From IMG/VR virus record IMGVR_UViG_3300042387_002469, positions 1-47,509 of that record: 47,509 nucleotides of DNA; one strand, 5' to 3'. Source of the stretch: a virus. Shown one piece after another: positions 1-10,947 of the stretch (positions within the stretch are counted from its first letter, which is position 1; the number at the start of each line of letters is the position of its first letter). The translations under genes were made by a program, and so were the position numbers. The notes under the pieces were generated by a model. That model searched no databases. It was not told the DNA's origin and saw only the letters and a program-made list of their open reading frames with translations.

Positions 1-650
1 AAACAGGTTTTGCAAATGGAGTTGCACCTGGTTTTCCCCTTACCGAAAAAGAAAAATGGGCAATGGTAGATGAAGCAGAAGAAGCTTATGGTAAATTTCT
101 AGATGCTTTAGGTGTTGATTGGCGAAACGACCCCAATTCAGAAGATACTCCACGCCGTGTAGCAAAAGCCTATGTATTTGATTTATTTGCAGGTCGATAT
201 AATGCAATGTCAGATATTACTTCATTCCCATCAGACGGATACGATGGTATTGTTATTGAGCGCAACATTCCTTTAACTTCAATGTGTTCACACCACCACC
301 AAACAATTGGAGGAGTAGTTCACGTTGGTTATGTAGTTGGAGAAGGTGGACGTGTTATTGGTTTATCTAAATTGAACCGTATTGTAGAACATTTTGGTCG
401 TCGAGGTGCTATTCAAGAGCAATTGACTGCAGCCATTCACCAAGCAGTAAGCAAAGTATGTGAAGGCAATCGTGGTGTAATCGTTACTACAGTAGCAACA
501 CATAATTGTGTATCTTGTAGAGGTGTTAAACACCAAGGTGCTTCAATGGTAACTACAAAAGCATCAGGTGTGTTTATGGATAATGATAATCAAGCACGTA
601 AAGAATTCTTTGATTCATTAAAAATCAATAACGGAGGACACCAGATATGA
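1..650 (+). CDS. folE: GTP cyclohydrolase I, 5' end beyond window
   Basis: Converts GTP to 7,8-dihydroneopterin triphosphate, the entry step to folate and to 7-deazaguanine (queuosine/PreQ0) compounds. The frame is open to the left edge; codons before the ATG at 63 encode a FolE-like lead-in (FPLTEKEKW), so the true start is probably upstream and 63 is an internal Met. Counting from that Met, the zinc site is C75 with H77-H79 (SMCSHHH) and C149 (HNCVSCRG), with the family motif GLSKLNRIVE at 100-109 and QEQLT at 118-122. The downstream gene overlaps by 4 bp. Family call is firm. Whether the product feeds folate or a modified-base pathway cannot be decided because upstream genes are missing. 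Confidence 0.93.
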   Translation, partial: TGFANGVAPGFPLTEKEKWAMVDEAEEAYGKFLDALGVDWRNDPNSEDTPRRVAKAYVFDLFAGRYNAMSDITSFPSDGYDGIVIERNIPLTSMCSHHHQTIGGVVHVGYVVGEGGRVIGLSKLNRIVEHFGRRGAIQEQLTAAIHQAVSKVCEGNRGVIVTTVATHNCVSCRGVKHQGASMVTTKASGVFMDNDNQARKEFFDSLKINNGGHQI

Positions 651-1195
651 GACTATTTAAAGCCTATAAAAACAAGATTCTTCCTTTCCTAGCTAAAAAG
701 GCAGTTAAGGAAGATATTCCCGAACAAACCTACGTTCCGTTTGTATCAGAAGTTGAGGAATTCAACGCAATTATGGGAAAGCCTAATAATTATGACCCGG
801 TCATTCCCGAGGAGAAGGAGTGGATGTTTGTATACAATTTCATTTTGGAAGAACTCGAGGAATATAAGCATGCGTGTGAAACGGGCAATATTGTTGAAGT
901 GCTTGATGCTCTATGTGACATTACCTATGTTTCACTGGGTAACGGTGCTATGCTACATGGTCTTAAGGATAAAGTATGGCCCGCGTATCAAGAAGTACAG
1001 GCGTCAAATCTTAGCAAAGCTTGCACTAGTGAAGAAGAGGCACAAGAGACCGTTAGAGTACGTTCCGCAGAGCAAAAGGAACCATGTCACTATGAACAGG
1101 TTGGTAAGTATTTTATCGTCTATAGAACACGCGATCGCAAAGTTATGAAGAACATTAATTACTTCAGACCCGACCTTACCCAATTTTTTAAATAA
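647..1195 (+). CDS. MazG/PRA-PH-like nucleotide pyrophosphohydrolase
   Basis: Predicted all-alpha NTP pyrophosphohydrolase, a family that hydrolyses (d)NTPs or phosphoribosyl-ATP to monophosphates and pyrophosphate. The N-terminal part has VEEFN followed by a G-x-P-N-N segment; the metal site is E68-E69-x-E71-E72 on one helix and E84, D87, D91 (EVLDALCD) on the next, and the family-like EVQASNLSK occurs at 116-124. The last 50 residues (YEQVGKYFIVYRTRDRK) look like an added beta segment. It starts inside the end of folE (ATGA-type overlap), so the two are probably co-translated. A role in nucleotide-pool control during phage replication is inferred; the substrate is unknown. Confidence 0.8.
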   Translation: MRLFKAYKNKILPFLAKKAVKEDIPEQTYVPFVSEVEEFNAIMGKPNNYDPVIPEEKEWMFVYNFILEELEEYKHACETGNIVEVLDALCDITYVSLGNGAMLHGLKDKVWPAYQEVQASNLSKACTSEEEAQETVRVRSAEQKEPCHYEQVGKYFIVYRTRDRKVMKNINYFRPDLTQFFK

Positions 1196-1212
1196 AACAA
1201 CAAATAAGAGTT

Positions 1213-3942
1213 ATGTATCAATCGGTTTTCTACAATAGATTACCCGGAGAGGATCAATGGCATTACTATCTCAGGGACGATAAAAAAGGAATACACAAAT
1301 TCCAGTATTGGCCCACTGTCTATAAACTTGATGAAGAAGGGGAATATGAAACACTATTTGGTGATAGATGTTCCCCTCTCCAAGGTAAATACGATAGAAA
1401 AGATCCTACTATTCTAGAAAAAGATATTGACCGTGAACTTGTATTGTTAAGGGATTTGTATTACAAGACAGATGAAATGCCCTCCTACCACAATACCGTT
1501 TATTTGGATATTGAGATTGAAATTCTAGGTGCACTTACACCAGTTACAATCAAAGAGGCAAATGCTGAGATTACAGCAATTGCTTTGATTGATGCTTCTA
1601 CTAAAGAAAAAATATGTTTTATCTTAGATAAAGCAGGTAAAATTGAAGACATCGATCAAGATGGTAAGCAAGTTATTTCTTGTGCAAGTGAAGATACTTT
1701 ACTACGTAAGTTTTTATTGAAATGGGAACAAATGGATCCTACAATTGTTGTAGGTTACAACAGTGATTTCTTTGATATTCCATATTTGTACTATCGAATC
1801 AAGAAAAAACTAGGAGATGAAGTATATCGCTTATCCCCAGTAGGTAAAATTGAAGAGGTACCATCCCAACCCAATTCCCCAATTCGTATTGGTTTAGTTA
1901 ACAGTCTAGACTATATGATGTTGCTTCGCAAATATATTATGAAGGAAGAACCATCATATAAACTAGGTGACATTGGAACCAAGTATGCTAAACTAGGAAA
2001 AATTGAATACAATGGTAGTTTGGATACATTGTTTAGAGAAGACCCAAACAAATTCATCGACTACAACATTCGAGATGTTGAAATCATTGAGGCACTAGAG
2101 GAAAAACAGAAGTTTATTGAATTGACTATTTTGATTTCCCACCTATGCCATACACCATATGAATCAATTTACTACAATACTGCATTAAATGAGGGTGCTA
2201 TTTTAACGTATCTAAAACGTAAAAATATTATTGCACCAAACAAACCGACAACTACAAACCCATCAATTAGGGAATTGGAATTGGGTGATCATGTTGTACA
2301 CCAACGAGGTACTTCTACAATTGAAGGTACAGTATATGCTTTTGAGGACAAGCAAGTTATAGTTAAAACAATGGCTGGAAAATATATTGCTCGTAACCCT
2401 AGAACAATTAAGAAAAAAGACAGTTACGCAGGTGGATATCTACTTGATCCTATTCCAGGATTATATTCAGATGTAAGTGACCTTGACTTTACCTCACTAT
2501 ATCCTTCAATTATCAAATCTTTAAATTTGGGTGTTGAAACGTTGGTAGGTAGAATTGTTACAAAAAACAATTACGAGCAGTACAATTCACTTGAACAGTT
2601 AAAGAAGCTTGACCCTGAAGAAAAAATACATATCCAAAAACTAAACCGATATTCATATCAACTTAAAGATGCTACAATATCAGTTGGGGCTCTAATTCGC
2701 TTGATTGAAGACAATAATTGGACTATTTCTGCTAGTGGGGCGTTTTTTACAAACGATAAGAAAAGTATTGCTTGCGAGGTACTTGAGGACTGGTTTGATC
2801 AGCGAGAACATTATCGAGCACTTAAGAAAACCGCAGGTAAAGCGGAAGATTGGGCCAATTACAAACTATATGACTTGTATCAAATGGCATTCAAGATCTT
2901 GCAAAATGCCTTGTATGGTACATATGCAATCAACTCTTGGCGCTTTACAGATGGATTCAAAATATGTTCAGCTGGGATTACAAACAGTGGACAACGTTTA
3001 ACAAAAGAATCGATTATATTTGTAAACAATTACATTTCCGATCAACTTGAAATCGACCCTAAAGATTTTGTTATCGCCTCAGATACCGATTCACTTTATA
3101 TGGAGTTGACTGATTTGCTTAAAAAACGTAACCCCGATCTAGACTACAATGATCGTGAAGAAAAAATCAAACGATTGTTGGTTTTGACAGAGGAACTCCA
3201 AGATGTAGCAAACGGAAATCTAAACAATATTACGCAGGATCTGTTCAATATGCATGGCAAACACCACTTCGTGTTGAAACAGGAGGTAATCGCTGAAAAA
3301 GCATATTGGGCTGGTAAACGTAGATACGCTATTTACATTGTAAATAAAGAAGGTGTACCTATTGAGGAACTAGAGATGAAAGGATTGGACATTATGAAAT
3401 CTAATTTCCCACCTTACTTTAGAAACTTTGGAGAGGAACTTATCAAATCCATTCTATTCAGTAAACCAAAAGAAGATATAGACAAATTTGTAATGGATTT
3501 TAAAAATTCAATGCAAACAGTAGAGTGGATTAAGTTACTTAAACCAACTGGATTGAAAAAACTAGGTGAATATATTGAACGTAAACCTATGGCTGGTGAA
3601 TTGTTTTCTAAGTTGAAATTGAAATGCCCCATCAACACCAAATCAGCTATTATTTACAATGACTTTTTGCGTTACAAGAAACTCAATGTAAAATACCCTG
3701 AATTTACAATTGGAGACAAAATGTATATTGCTTATTTAAAACCAAATCCATATCAAATTGAGGTAATCGGTTACAATGGCTACAATGATCCACCTGAAAT
3801 TACAGAATTGATCAACAAGTATATTGATCGTGATGGTTTATTTGATAGTGTAATTCGAAACAAATTAGAGGGAGTATACAATGATATTGGATGGGTATTG
3901 AATTTGAACCCGTTTAAAGCTAAATTCTTCAATTTCAGCTAG
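1213..3942 (+). CDS. gp43: DNA polymerase, family B (T4 gp43-like)
   Basis: Replicative DNA polymerase with proofreading exonuclease. At 909 aa it is close to T4 gp43 (898 aa). Exonuclease motifs: Exo I D99-I-E101, Exo II N183-x3-F187-D188, Exo III Y284-x3-D288. Polymerase motifs: A D425-FTSLYPS, B K561-x3-N565-ALYG, C D624-T-D626-S. All catalytic residues expected for an active enzyme are present. Start is the ATG at 1213 in a GAGTTATG context, 17 bp after the previous stop. It is followed 32 bp later by the sliding clamp, and clamp-loader genes lie 5 kb downstream, so the replisome is nearly contiguous. Confidence 0.96.
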   Translation: MYQSVFYNRLPGEDQWHYYLRDDKKGIHKFQYWPTVYKLDEEGEYETLFGDRCSPLQGKYDRKDPTILEKDIDRELVLLRDLYYKTDEMPSYHNTVYLDIEIEILGALTPVTIKEANAEITAIALIDASTKEKICFILDKAGKIEDIDQDGKQVISCASEDTLLRKFLLKWEQMDPTIVVGYNSDFFDIPYLYYRIKKKLGDEVYRLSPVGKIEEVPSQPNSPIRIGLVNSLDYMMLLRKYIMKEEPSYKLGDIGTKYAKLGKIEYNGSLDTLFREDPNKFIDYNIRDVEIIEALEEKQKFIELTILISHLCHTPYESIYYNTALNEGAILTYLKRKNIIAPNKPTTTNPSIRELELGDHVVHQRGTSTIEGTVYAFEDKQVIVKTMAGKYIARNPRTIKKKDSYAGGYLLDPIPGLYSDVSDLDFTSLYPSIIKSLNLGVETLVGRIVTKNNYEQYNSLEQLKKLDPEEKIHIQKLNRYSYQLKDATISVGALIRLIEDNNWTISASGAFFTNDKKSIACEVLEDWFDQREHYRALKKTAGKAEDWANYKLYDLYQMAFKILQNALYGTYAINSWRFTDGFKICSAGITNSGQRLTKESIIFVNNYISDQLEIDPKDFVIASDTDSLYMELTDLLKKRNPDLDYNDREEKIKRLLVLTEELQDVANGNLNNITQDLFNMHGKHHFVLKQEVIAEKAYWAGKRRYAIYIVNKEGVPIEELEMKGLDIMKSNFPPYFRNFGEELIKSILFSKPKEDIDKFVMDFKNSMQTVEWIKLLKPTGLKKLGEYIERKPMAGELFSKLKLKCPINTKSAIIYNDFLRYKKLNVKYPEFTIGDKMYIAYLKPNPYQIEVIGYNGYNDPPEITELINKYIDRDGLFDSVIRNKLEGVYNDIGWVLNLNPFKAKFFNFS

Positions 3943-3974
3943 GATACTTAAAATATTTTTCTTATCTTTACAAT

Positions 3975-4709
3975 ATGGTAAATAAACTAACATTACAATC
4001 AGTTATAAACAAATACTACTTAGGCGAAAACGAGTCCGTCAAGTGGAGTATCAAAGACAAAACCCTTACTATAGACTTTATGTCTGTAAACAAAGAGGTA
4101 ATTGGTAAAATCGTTCACAACAATATTGATATTGAAGATAGTGAATTAGCTATTTTTGATACTAAAAAACTATTAAACCTATTAGGTATCACTCAAGGTG
4201 ATTTAATGTTTGAACTAGAGAAAGGCAAATCGGTTTATACCAAAATGAAATTTGCGGATGCCTCCTTTAACTTAACCTATGCACTTGCCGATCCTTTATT
4301 GATTGGAAAAGTAGGTTCTGTAACTGAACCAGAATGGGATGCAGTTTTGCCTTTAGAAAAAGAATATGTTGACAATTTAGTTAAAGCAAAAAATGCTTTA
4401 GCAGGTGTTGGTTCAATGACTATTTCTGTTGAAGTTGACTTAAACGGAGACAATATGTGTTTATTTACATTTGGAGATGAGCAAGGTCATAACAACAAGA
4501 TCACTTACCAAATGTATGGTACAATCAAACAAGAAAAAGCAGAAATACCATTCAATTCAGATATGTTTAGAAACATTTTGAAGGAAAATAAGGATCTAGA
4601 AAGTGGTAGCATTTATTTGAGCTACCAGGGCCTAATGAAACTCGAATTCAAATCAGAAGATACGCTAAGCACCTATTATATGGTACGTAAAGAAGAAAGT
4701 GCTTTCTAG
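3975..4709 (+). CDS. gp45: Sliding clamp (T4 gp45-like)
   Basis: DNA polymerase processivity clamp; in T4 a homotrimer that also acts in late transcription. At 244 aa it is near the gp45 length of 228. Recognisable landmarks are the segment DIEDSELAIFDTKKLLNLLG near 52-71 and FADASFNLTYALADP near 93-107, matching the order of the gp45 AIYD / IADARS / AADP segments. There is no catalytic motif to check, so the call rests on pattern, length and position after the polymerase. A -7-like element TATCTTTA lies 7-15 bp upstream of the start, resembling the one before the nuclease gene at 11979. Confidence 0.82.
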   Translation: MVNKLTLQSVINKYYLGENESVKWSIKDKTLTIDFMSVNKEVIGKIVHNNIDIEDSELAIFDTKKLLNLLGITQGDLMFELEKGKSVYTKMKFADASFNLTYALADPLLIGKVGSVTEPEWDAVLPLEKEYVDNLVKAKNALAGVGSMTISVEVDLNGDNMCLFTFGDEQGHNNKITYQMYGTIKQEKAEIPFNSDMFRNILKENKDLESGSIYLSYQGLMKLEFKSEDTLSTYYMVRKEESAF

Positions 4710-4742
4710 TATGTATAATAGAACGTGCAAGTTCAAATAAGT

Positions 4743-4753
4743 TTTCGTATATT
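4743..4753 (+). promoter_or_regulatory. TTTCGTATATT-type phage promoter
   Basis: An isolated copy of the motif that dominates 35.7-47.5 kb, here heading the 4778-7340 unit (unknown gene, groES, groEL). Followed by TTATAAATTT, which echoes the TATAAA element seen after most copies. No clear -33 TTG at the usual 20-bp spacing. Confidence 0.6.
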
Positions 4754-4777
4754 ATAGTTATAAATTTAAATTTAGTT

Positions 4778-5130
4778 ATGCAAGAAACAAAACGCAGAGG
4801 TCGTCCGGCTCGGGACGAAAATGACACACAATCAAACTTATGTACAATTAAAGATCCTGCAATGGAGCCTTTTTATATTGTAAAGGATGCTACAAACTTT
4901 ACAGTTATGGAAAAGTCTGTTGCTACAAGAGGATTTGGAGGCGGTAAAGCATCCGGTAAAGAAACTGAAAAAGTATTAGGTTACTACAGTAACTTTGCAA
5001 ATGCCCTAAACCGCATCTCAAAAGAAAAGTTTTATCAAAATCAAGGTGAGTACGAAACCATTCAAGAGTACCTCAACACTTGGAATACAGTCAAAGAAGG
5101 AATGGAATCAATGTTAAACAAAATAGAAAT

Positions 5131-5134
<4 letters not shown>
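4778..5134 (+). CDS. Conserved small phage protein with AT-hook-like N-terminus
   Basis: A 118-aa protein of unknown function. The N-terminus carries RRGRPARDEN, an AT-hook-like RGRP core. The middle (PFYIVKDATNFTVME) and a later YYSNFANALNRISKEKF plus a Gln/Glu-rich C-terminal helix suggest a small alpha/beta domain. It has its own promoter and overlaps groES by 4 bp (ATGA), so it is translated with the chaperonin genes. A DNA-binding role is suggested only by the RGRP core. Confidence 0.75.
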
Positions 5135-7075
<1,941 letters not shown>

Positions 7076-7076
7076 T

Positions 7077-7340
7077 ATGAAAACTGAACAAGTAGAATAT
7101 AACGAACTTATCGCAACACGAGTACCCCCTGGAGATCAGTGGGTGCTCGTAAACGATAAAAGTAAAGTGATTCACAAGTCACTTACCGATGCTTTAGAAG
7201 CATGGTTTGAAGCAAACCAAGAAAAAGCAGAATTTCGTTTGGCTCCTTTGGACAGTAAACTTTATGTTATACGAAGTGAGGTAAAAGAAATCCAACCTGA
7301 ACCCGTTAAACGCTTTAACATTTACGGAGACCCTCAATAA
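7077..7340 (+). CDS. Small protein of unknown function
   Basis: An 87-aa protein starting one base after the groEL stop (taatATG). It has no recognised domain; the composition is mixed with a proline-containing C-terminus (EIQPEPVKRF). The terminator stem overlaps its last codons, so it is the last gene of the chaperonin unit. Confidence 0.7.
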   Translation: MKTEQVEYNELIATRVPPGDQWVLVNDKSKVIHKSLTDALEAWFEANQEKAEFRLAPLDSKLYVIRSEVKEIQPEPVKRFNIYGDPQ

Positions 7341-7355
7341 CGGGTCTCCTTTTTT
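7326..7355 (+). terminator. Rho-independent terminator after the groEL unit
   Basis: Perfect 8-bp stem GGAGACCC / GGGTCTCC with an 8-nt loop, followed by six T. It overlaps the stop codon of the preceding gene. Confidence 0.92.
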
Positions 7356-7369
7356 ACATATTTATAATT

Positions 7370-8329
7370 ATGAAATTGACTGACATCTTACGCGAAATAG
7401 AAGGAGAAGAAGATGGTATGCAACAAGTAAAGGTACGTTATGACCTTGCTGTTGAACCCGCTGATCTCGATAAAGCATTAGCTGCTTTAAACGACCCTAA
7501 AACCTACGGTATTTACGCACAAAACATGCGAGACCCACAAGCTATTGTAAAAGCATTCGGTCCTTCAATCCCTGCACAAAAAGCAGGCGCTGCTTGGAAA
7601 GATTGGGACTCTCGTTCAGATGACGAAAAAGCATTCAAGTTAATTGATATCAAAAACAGAGTACCTGAAGCATGGGAAAAAGCTCAAGCTGAAGCAGAAG
7701 CAGGCTATGAAAAATGGCAAGCAGAAGGAAACGATGGTAGCTTAAACGACTATTTATTTTCCCTATCAGGTAAAGAACTTCCAAAAGATATTATTGGAAA
7801 ATACGGTGCCAATTACTATCCAATGAAAACACCAGACAATTTGAAAAAATATGGTGGTAAATTGGAACAAGACATTCACTATGTAGTAAAAGATGGAAAA
7901 ATTGTTTTCCCTCATACACTAGAAAACCCATACAAAACCAAACCATATTTGTCTAAAGTATTGAAAACAATCATGGACAATGCAGGAGTTGATTTCAAAT
8001 TGGTTGATGTTGAACAAGATGTTGAGGCACCTAAAGCAGTAGAAAAACCTAAAGTAGAAGCAGTTCCACCTTTATCTTATGTAGCAGATACAAAAGACAA
8101 AGCTGAAAAAGCAAGAACACTATTCCAAAAAGAAATTGGAGAAGTACCTACTGTAACCTATGATATTGAACCAGTTGATATAAACGGTGAAAGAAAATAC
8201 AAACTTGTAGTAACTGGATTCCAAAACCCAGATCAACGTGCAAAATTGTTTGCTAAAAAAACTACGTTGAAAGAAGAACAATATTTTGAAATGCGCCAAA
8301 TGCTTGTTAGAGCAGGAATTATAAAATAG
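7370..8329 (+). CDS. Putative virion/head-associated protein with C-terminal RAGIIK tag
   Basis: A 319-aa protein of unknown function. The N-terminus MKLTDILREIEGE resembles short targeting peptides of T4-like internal head proteins, and an L/I-x-E cleavage-like site (REIEGE) is present. The middle is Lys/Glu/Ala-rich, then a VEAPKAVEKPKVEAVPP linker near 222-238, then a second small domain ending FEMRQMLVRAGIIK. That ending is shared with the gene at 11520 and is related to the N-terminal RMQMLAGIITE of 8356 and 10970. ATATTTAT lies 5-12 bp before the start. The head-protein reading is inference. Confidence 0.72.
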   Translation: MKLTDILREIEGEEDGMQQVKVRYDLAVEPADLDKALAALNDPKTYGIYAQNMRDPQAIVKAFGPSIPAQKAGAAWKDWDSRSDDEKAFKLIDIKNRVPEAWEKAQAEAEAGYEKWQAEGNDGSLNDYLFSLSGKELPKDIIGKYGANYYPMKTPDNLKKYGGKLEQDIHYVVKDGKIVFPHTLENPYKTKPYLSKVLKTIMDNAGVDFKLVDVEQDVEAPKAVEKPKVEAVPPLSYVADTKDKAEKARTLFQKEIGEVPTVTYDIEPVDINGERKYKLVVTGFQNPDQRAKLFAKKTTLKEEQYFEMRQMLVRAGIIK

Positions 8330-8335
8330 AATAGT

Positions 8336-8348
8336 ATATTTATAAATA
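8336..8348 (+). promoter_or_regulatory. ATATTTATAAATA element, possible late promoter
   Basis: Contains ATATTTAT and an exact T4-late-type TATAAATA (8341-8348), 7 bp before the ATG at 8356. Closely related sequences precede 7370 and 10970, the other genes with the peptide tag. It could equally be a Bacteroidota -7 element (TATATTTA). The short distance would give a nearly leaderless mRNA. Confidence 0.4.
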
Positions 8349-8355
8349 AAATACA

Positions 8356-8847
8356 ATGACACAAGAACAATTACGTATGCAAATGCTAGCTGGTATCATT
8401 ACAGAGGGCCAATATAAAGAAAAAATGGAAGAAGTAGATTCCATGGGTAAAATTGGAAAATCTTACCCTGCTCCTGGGTATGAAGATTCTATTTCTAATG
8501 AAAAAAACAATTCAAACAACCAAAAACTTTCTAAAAAAGAAAAATGGATGAAAAATTGGGAACCGAAATTCAAAATAATTAAAAGTATTATGGATGAATA
8601 TAAAAATAGAGGTGAAGATCCTATTGGATCGTTTACTGAATTTGGTAAAGAAGTAGGAAAAAAATTTGGATGGGAGTTTTGGAATGATCTTCAATGGGCT
8701 AATCCTCCTAAAGCTGGTTTTAGATCACTTTTTTCATGGGCAATAGATAACGTAGCATTTAATCCATCCCAAGAAAATTTAATTCCTCCACAAAATATAA
8801 TTTACCGAGGAGGTCCAAACAATTCTTGGATACTTAGAAAGTGGTAA
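8356..8847 (+). CDS. Small protein with N-terminal LRMQMLAGIITE tag
   Basis: A 163-aa protein of unknown function. It begins MTQEQLRMQMLAGIITEGQY, nearly the same as the start of the gene at 10970, after which the two sequences diverge completely. The tag ends in I-T-E followed by G, which fits the (L/I)-x-E cleavage preference of T4-type prohead proteases. The rest is Lys/Asn/Trp-rich (KKEKWMKNWEPKFK, FGWEFWNDLQWANPP) without a recognised fold. A terminator follows. Confidence 0.7.
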   Translation: MTQEQLRMQMLAGIITEGQYKEKMEEVDSMGKIGKSYPAPGYEDSISNEKNNSNNQKLSKKEKWMKNWEPKFKIIKSIMDEYKNRGEDPIGSFTEFGKEVGKKFGWEFWNDLQWANPPKAGFRSLFSWAIDNVAFNPSQENLIPPQNIIYRGGPNNSWILRKW

Positions 8848-8869
8848 AATATTAATAAAATAACTAAAG

Positions 8870-8895
8870 AAGCTTGCCTAGTGCAAGCTTTTTTT
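8870..8895 (+). terminator. Rho-independent terminator
   Basis: Stem AAGCTTGC / GCAAGCTT with loop CTAGT, followed by seven T. It separates the tagged gene at 8356 from the clamp-loader unit. Confidence 0.9.
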
Positions 8896-8908
8896 GTATA
8901 ATACGGTT

Positions 8909-9817
8909 ATGAAAGAAAATACGTTATATGTAGAACGTTTTCGTCCTACCGAACTGAAATATTATGTTGGTAACGAAAATGTTAAAGACACAATACAAAA
9001 ATACCTAGACCAAGGTGATATCCAAAACTTCATCTTCTATGGTCCTGCAGGTACAGGTAAAACTACCCTAGCAAAAATTATCGTTAAAAATCTAGACTGC
9101 GATTATCTTTATATAAACGCATCTGATGAAAACGGAATCGATACTATTCGAGAGAAAGTAAAAGGATTTGCTAGTGCTGCATCTTGGAAAGGCATTAAAG
9201 TAGTAATCCTAGATGAAGCAGATTTCATTACAATCCAGGGACAAGCCGCTTTACGAAATGTAATTGAAACATTCTCTCGCTCAACACGTTTTATCTTAAC
9301 CTGTAACTTTATTGAGCGAATCATTGATCCCCTCCAATCACGTTGCCAGGTACTTAAAATTGTACCACCAACAAAAATGGATGTGTATAACCATTTAACT
9401 TGGATTTTAGCTGATCAATTATCTTTATCATATGAGACAGAAGACATTAAAAACTTGATCGTTAAGTACTATCCCGATATGCGTAAAATGCTAAACGTTT
9501 TACAAATGTCTGTAAAAGATGATGCTGTTGTACTTGATGATACTGTTTTGACCTCAAACAACTACATCAAAGATGTATTGAAAGAACTAGCAGGTAAGAA
9601 AAATTGGATTACCATTAGACAGATTATAGCAGATTCAAACGTTAAGGATTTTGAGGAATTATATCGCAATTTATTTGAATATGCTCCAAAATATGCTCCA
9701 GGCAAGGAAGGATCAATTGCAATTATTCTAAACGAGCACCTATATCAAGCAAATTTCCGAATTGATAAAGAAATTAACGTAATGTCTGCAATTGCAAAAA
9801 TAATTGAAGTACTATGA
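8909..9817 (+). CDS. gp44: Clamp loader large subunit (T4 gp44-like AAA+ ATPase)
   Basis: Loads the sliding clamp using ATP. The 302-aa product from the ATG at 8909 (GGTTATG context) is close to gp44 (319 aa). Walker A GPAGTGKT is at 45-52, the DEAD-type Walker B LDEAD at 101-105, and the SRC motif with the arginine finger R145 near 144-146. The opening ERFRPTELKYYVG is typical of RFC/gp44 proteins. An in-frame ATG five codons upstream (8894) lies against the terminator and is less likely. It overlaps the next gene by 4 bp. Confidence 0.93.
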   Translation: MKENTLYVERFRPTELKYYVGNENVKDTIQKYLDQGDIQNFIFYGPAGTGKTTLAKIIVKNLDCDYLYINASDENGIDTIREKVKGFASAASWKGIKVVILDEADFITIQGQAALRNVIETFSRSTRFILTCNFIERIIDPLQSRCQVLKIVPPTKMDVYNHLTWILADQLSLSYETEDIKNLIVKYYPDMRKMLNVLQMSVKDDAVVLDDTVLTSNNYIKDVLKELAGKKNWITIRQIIADSNVKDFEELYRNLFEYAPKYAPGKEGSIAIILNEHLYQANFRIDKEINVMSAIAKIIEVL

Positions 9818-10026
9818 AATACCTATTAAGATATACTCTTTCGTGGATATCTCAAAATTTGGCCATACCTTTCTGGACAATCGGTCATATCCACTTGATG
9901 ACAACAATATACGCTGACATACATGAAATTGTAATGTCACTTGGATTGAACATAATTGTGGCAGCTGGATTTATAGCTGACTTTATAGATTATAGAAAAG
10001 ATAAATTAAACAATAAAAACAAATAA
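9814..10026 (+). CDS. Small membrane protein
   Basis: A 70-aa protein with two hydrophobic stretches (about 15-35 and 42-58) and a basic, lysine-rich tail (YRKDKLNNKNK). It starts in an ATGA overlap with the clamp-loader gene. Function unknown; probably an inner-membrane peptide. Confidence 0.65.
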   Translation: MKYLLRYTLSWISQNLAIPFWTIGHIHLMTTIYADIHEIVMSLGLNIIVAAGFIADFIDYRKDKLNNKNK

Positions 10027-10027
10027 A

Positions 10028-10273
10028 ATGCAAGAACAACCTAGATTAAACATCGATTTTAAAAACACAACAGCCGTAACTGGCTATGATGGAGGACAAT
10101 TGTTTGGACAAGCAGTTATCCTACGTAAAGTATCTAAATTTTTGATTGGAGCCGATGAGGATTCACTCATTCCAATTCCAGTATTCTATGATTTGGAATC
10201 TAAAAAAATCATTTTAGATACACTTCCACCAGACATTCGTGAGGAATATAAAGACATTGCCCTTGACCTCTAA
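10028..10273 (+). CDS. Small protein of unknown function
   Basis: An 81-aa protein placed between the two clamp-loader subunit genes. A beta-rich pattern is seen (GGQLFGQAVILRKVSKFLIG, IPIPVFYDLESKKIILD) with no recognised motif. The conserved position suggests a replication-linked gene, but nothing in the sequence proves it. Confidence 0.7.
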   Translation: MQEQPRLNIDFKNTTAVTGYDGGQLFGQAVILRKVSKFLIGADEDSLIPIPVFYDLESKKIILDTLPPDIREEYKDIALDL

Positions 10274-10706
10274 GAAGCAAATAAAAGATATATGGGGGTG
10301 GTTGAATGAAATCACCCTCTATAAAACTCCTGTCGAAAATATTTCAGAAGAATCGTGGGACAAATGGAACTCTTACATGATACATCGATATGTATCTATG
10401 AATATAAATTATGTTGAATTAGCTAATTTTGTTCAAACTCTACCATACGAGAACAAACAACAAACATATACAATTTATAGAGAGATGATCCCAAAAGCTA
10501 AAACGTTCTTGAAGTACGTTAAATCAAGAACACAGAGACAGCCTGCAACGTTGGTAGAGTACGTAGCAAAACATTTTGAATGCAGTTTAGGCGAAGCTGA
10601 AGAATACATTGATATTCTACGCGAACATGGTGTACGAAAAGTTTTGTACGATATGGGGATCGAAGACAAAGAAGTAAATAAGTTATTAAAAAATGACAAC
10701 AAATAG
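10239..10706 (+). CDS. gp62: Clamp loader small subunit (T4 gp62-like)
   Basis: Probable non-ATPase partner of gp44 in the clamp loader. The product is all-helical; the segment KAKTFLKYVKSRTQ, then LVEYVAKHFECSLGEAEEYIDIL and a C-terminal KVLYDMGI match the order of helices in T4 gp62. The start is uncertain: GTG at 10239 overlaps the previous gene by 35 bp, while in-frame TTG codons at 10257 or 10263 give shorter overlaps; no ATG is available before residue 47. It overlaps the next gene by 14 bp. Confidence 0.72.
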   Translation: MRNIKTLPLTSKKQIKDIWGWLNEITLYKTPVENISEESWDKWNSYMIHRYVSMNINYVELANFVQTLPYENKQQTYTIYREMIPKAKTFLKYVKSRTQRQPATLVEYVAKHFECSLGEAEEYIDILREHGVRKVLYDMGIEDKEVNKLLKNDNK

Positions 10707-10947
10707 AGAAACATTTGGAACTAATCCAACAAACCCACTTCAAACAAGAACAATCCATAAAACAGACTCAATTGTTGATTCAGTAATTGATCAATTTGTA
10801 TCTAGAGCACGTTTTGGAAAAGAAAAATATGGCACTGATTTAGATAGAAACGATTTAAGTGTTTTAGATTGGATCGAACATGCCAAGCAAGAGCATATGG
10901 ATGCCATATTGTATTTGGAAAAACTTGAACGAATACTAAAGGGCTAA
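10693..10947 (+). CDS. Conserved small phage protein, MazG-like helix pattern
   Basis: An 84-aa protein. The core DSVIDQFVSRARFGKEKYG followed by SVLDWIEHAKQEHMDAILYLEKL has the helix pattern of small phage nucleotide-pyrophosphohydrolase-like proteins (E-H-M-D-A-x-x-Y). It starts inside the end of the gp62-like gene. A catalytic role is not certain because only part of the metal-binding set is visible. Confidence 0.72.
   Translation: MTTNRETFGTNPTNPLQTRTIHKTDSIVDSVIDQFVSRARFGKEKYGTDLDRNDLSVLDWIEHAKQEHMDAILYLEKLERILKG

Noticed and set aside
741-1148. 135-aa overlapping ORF
   Set aside because: Shadow frame of the MazG-like gene with no own leader.
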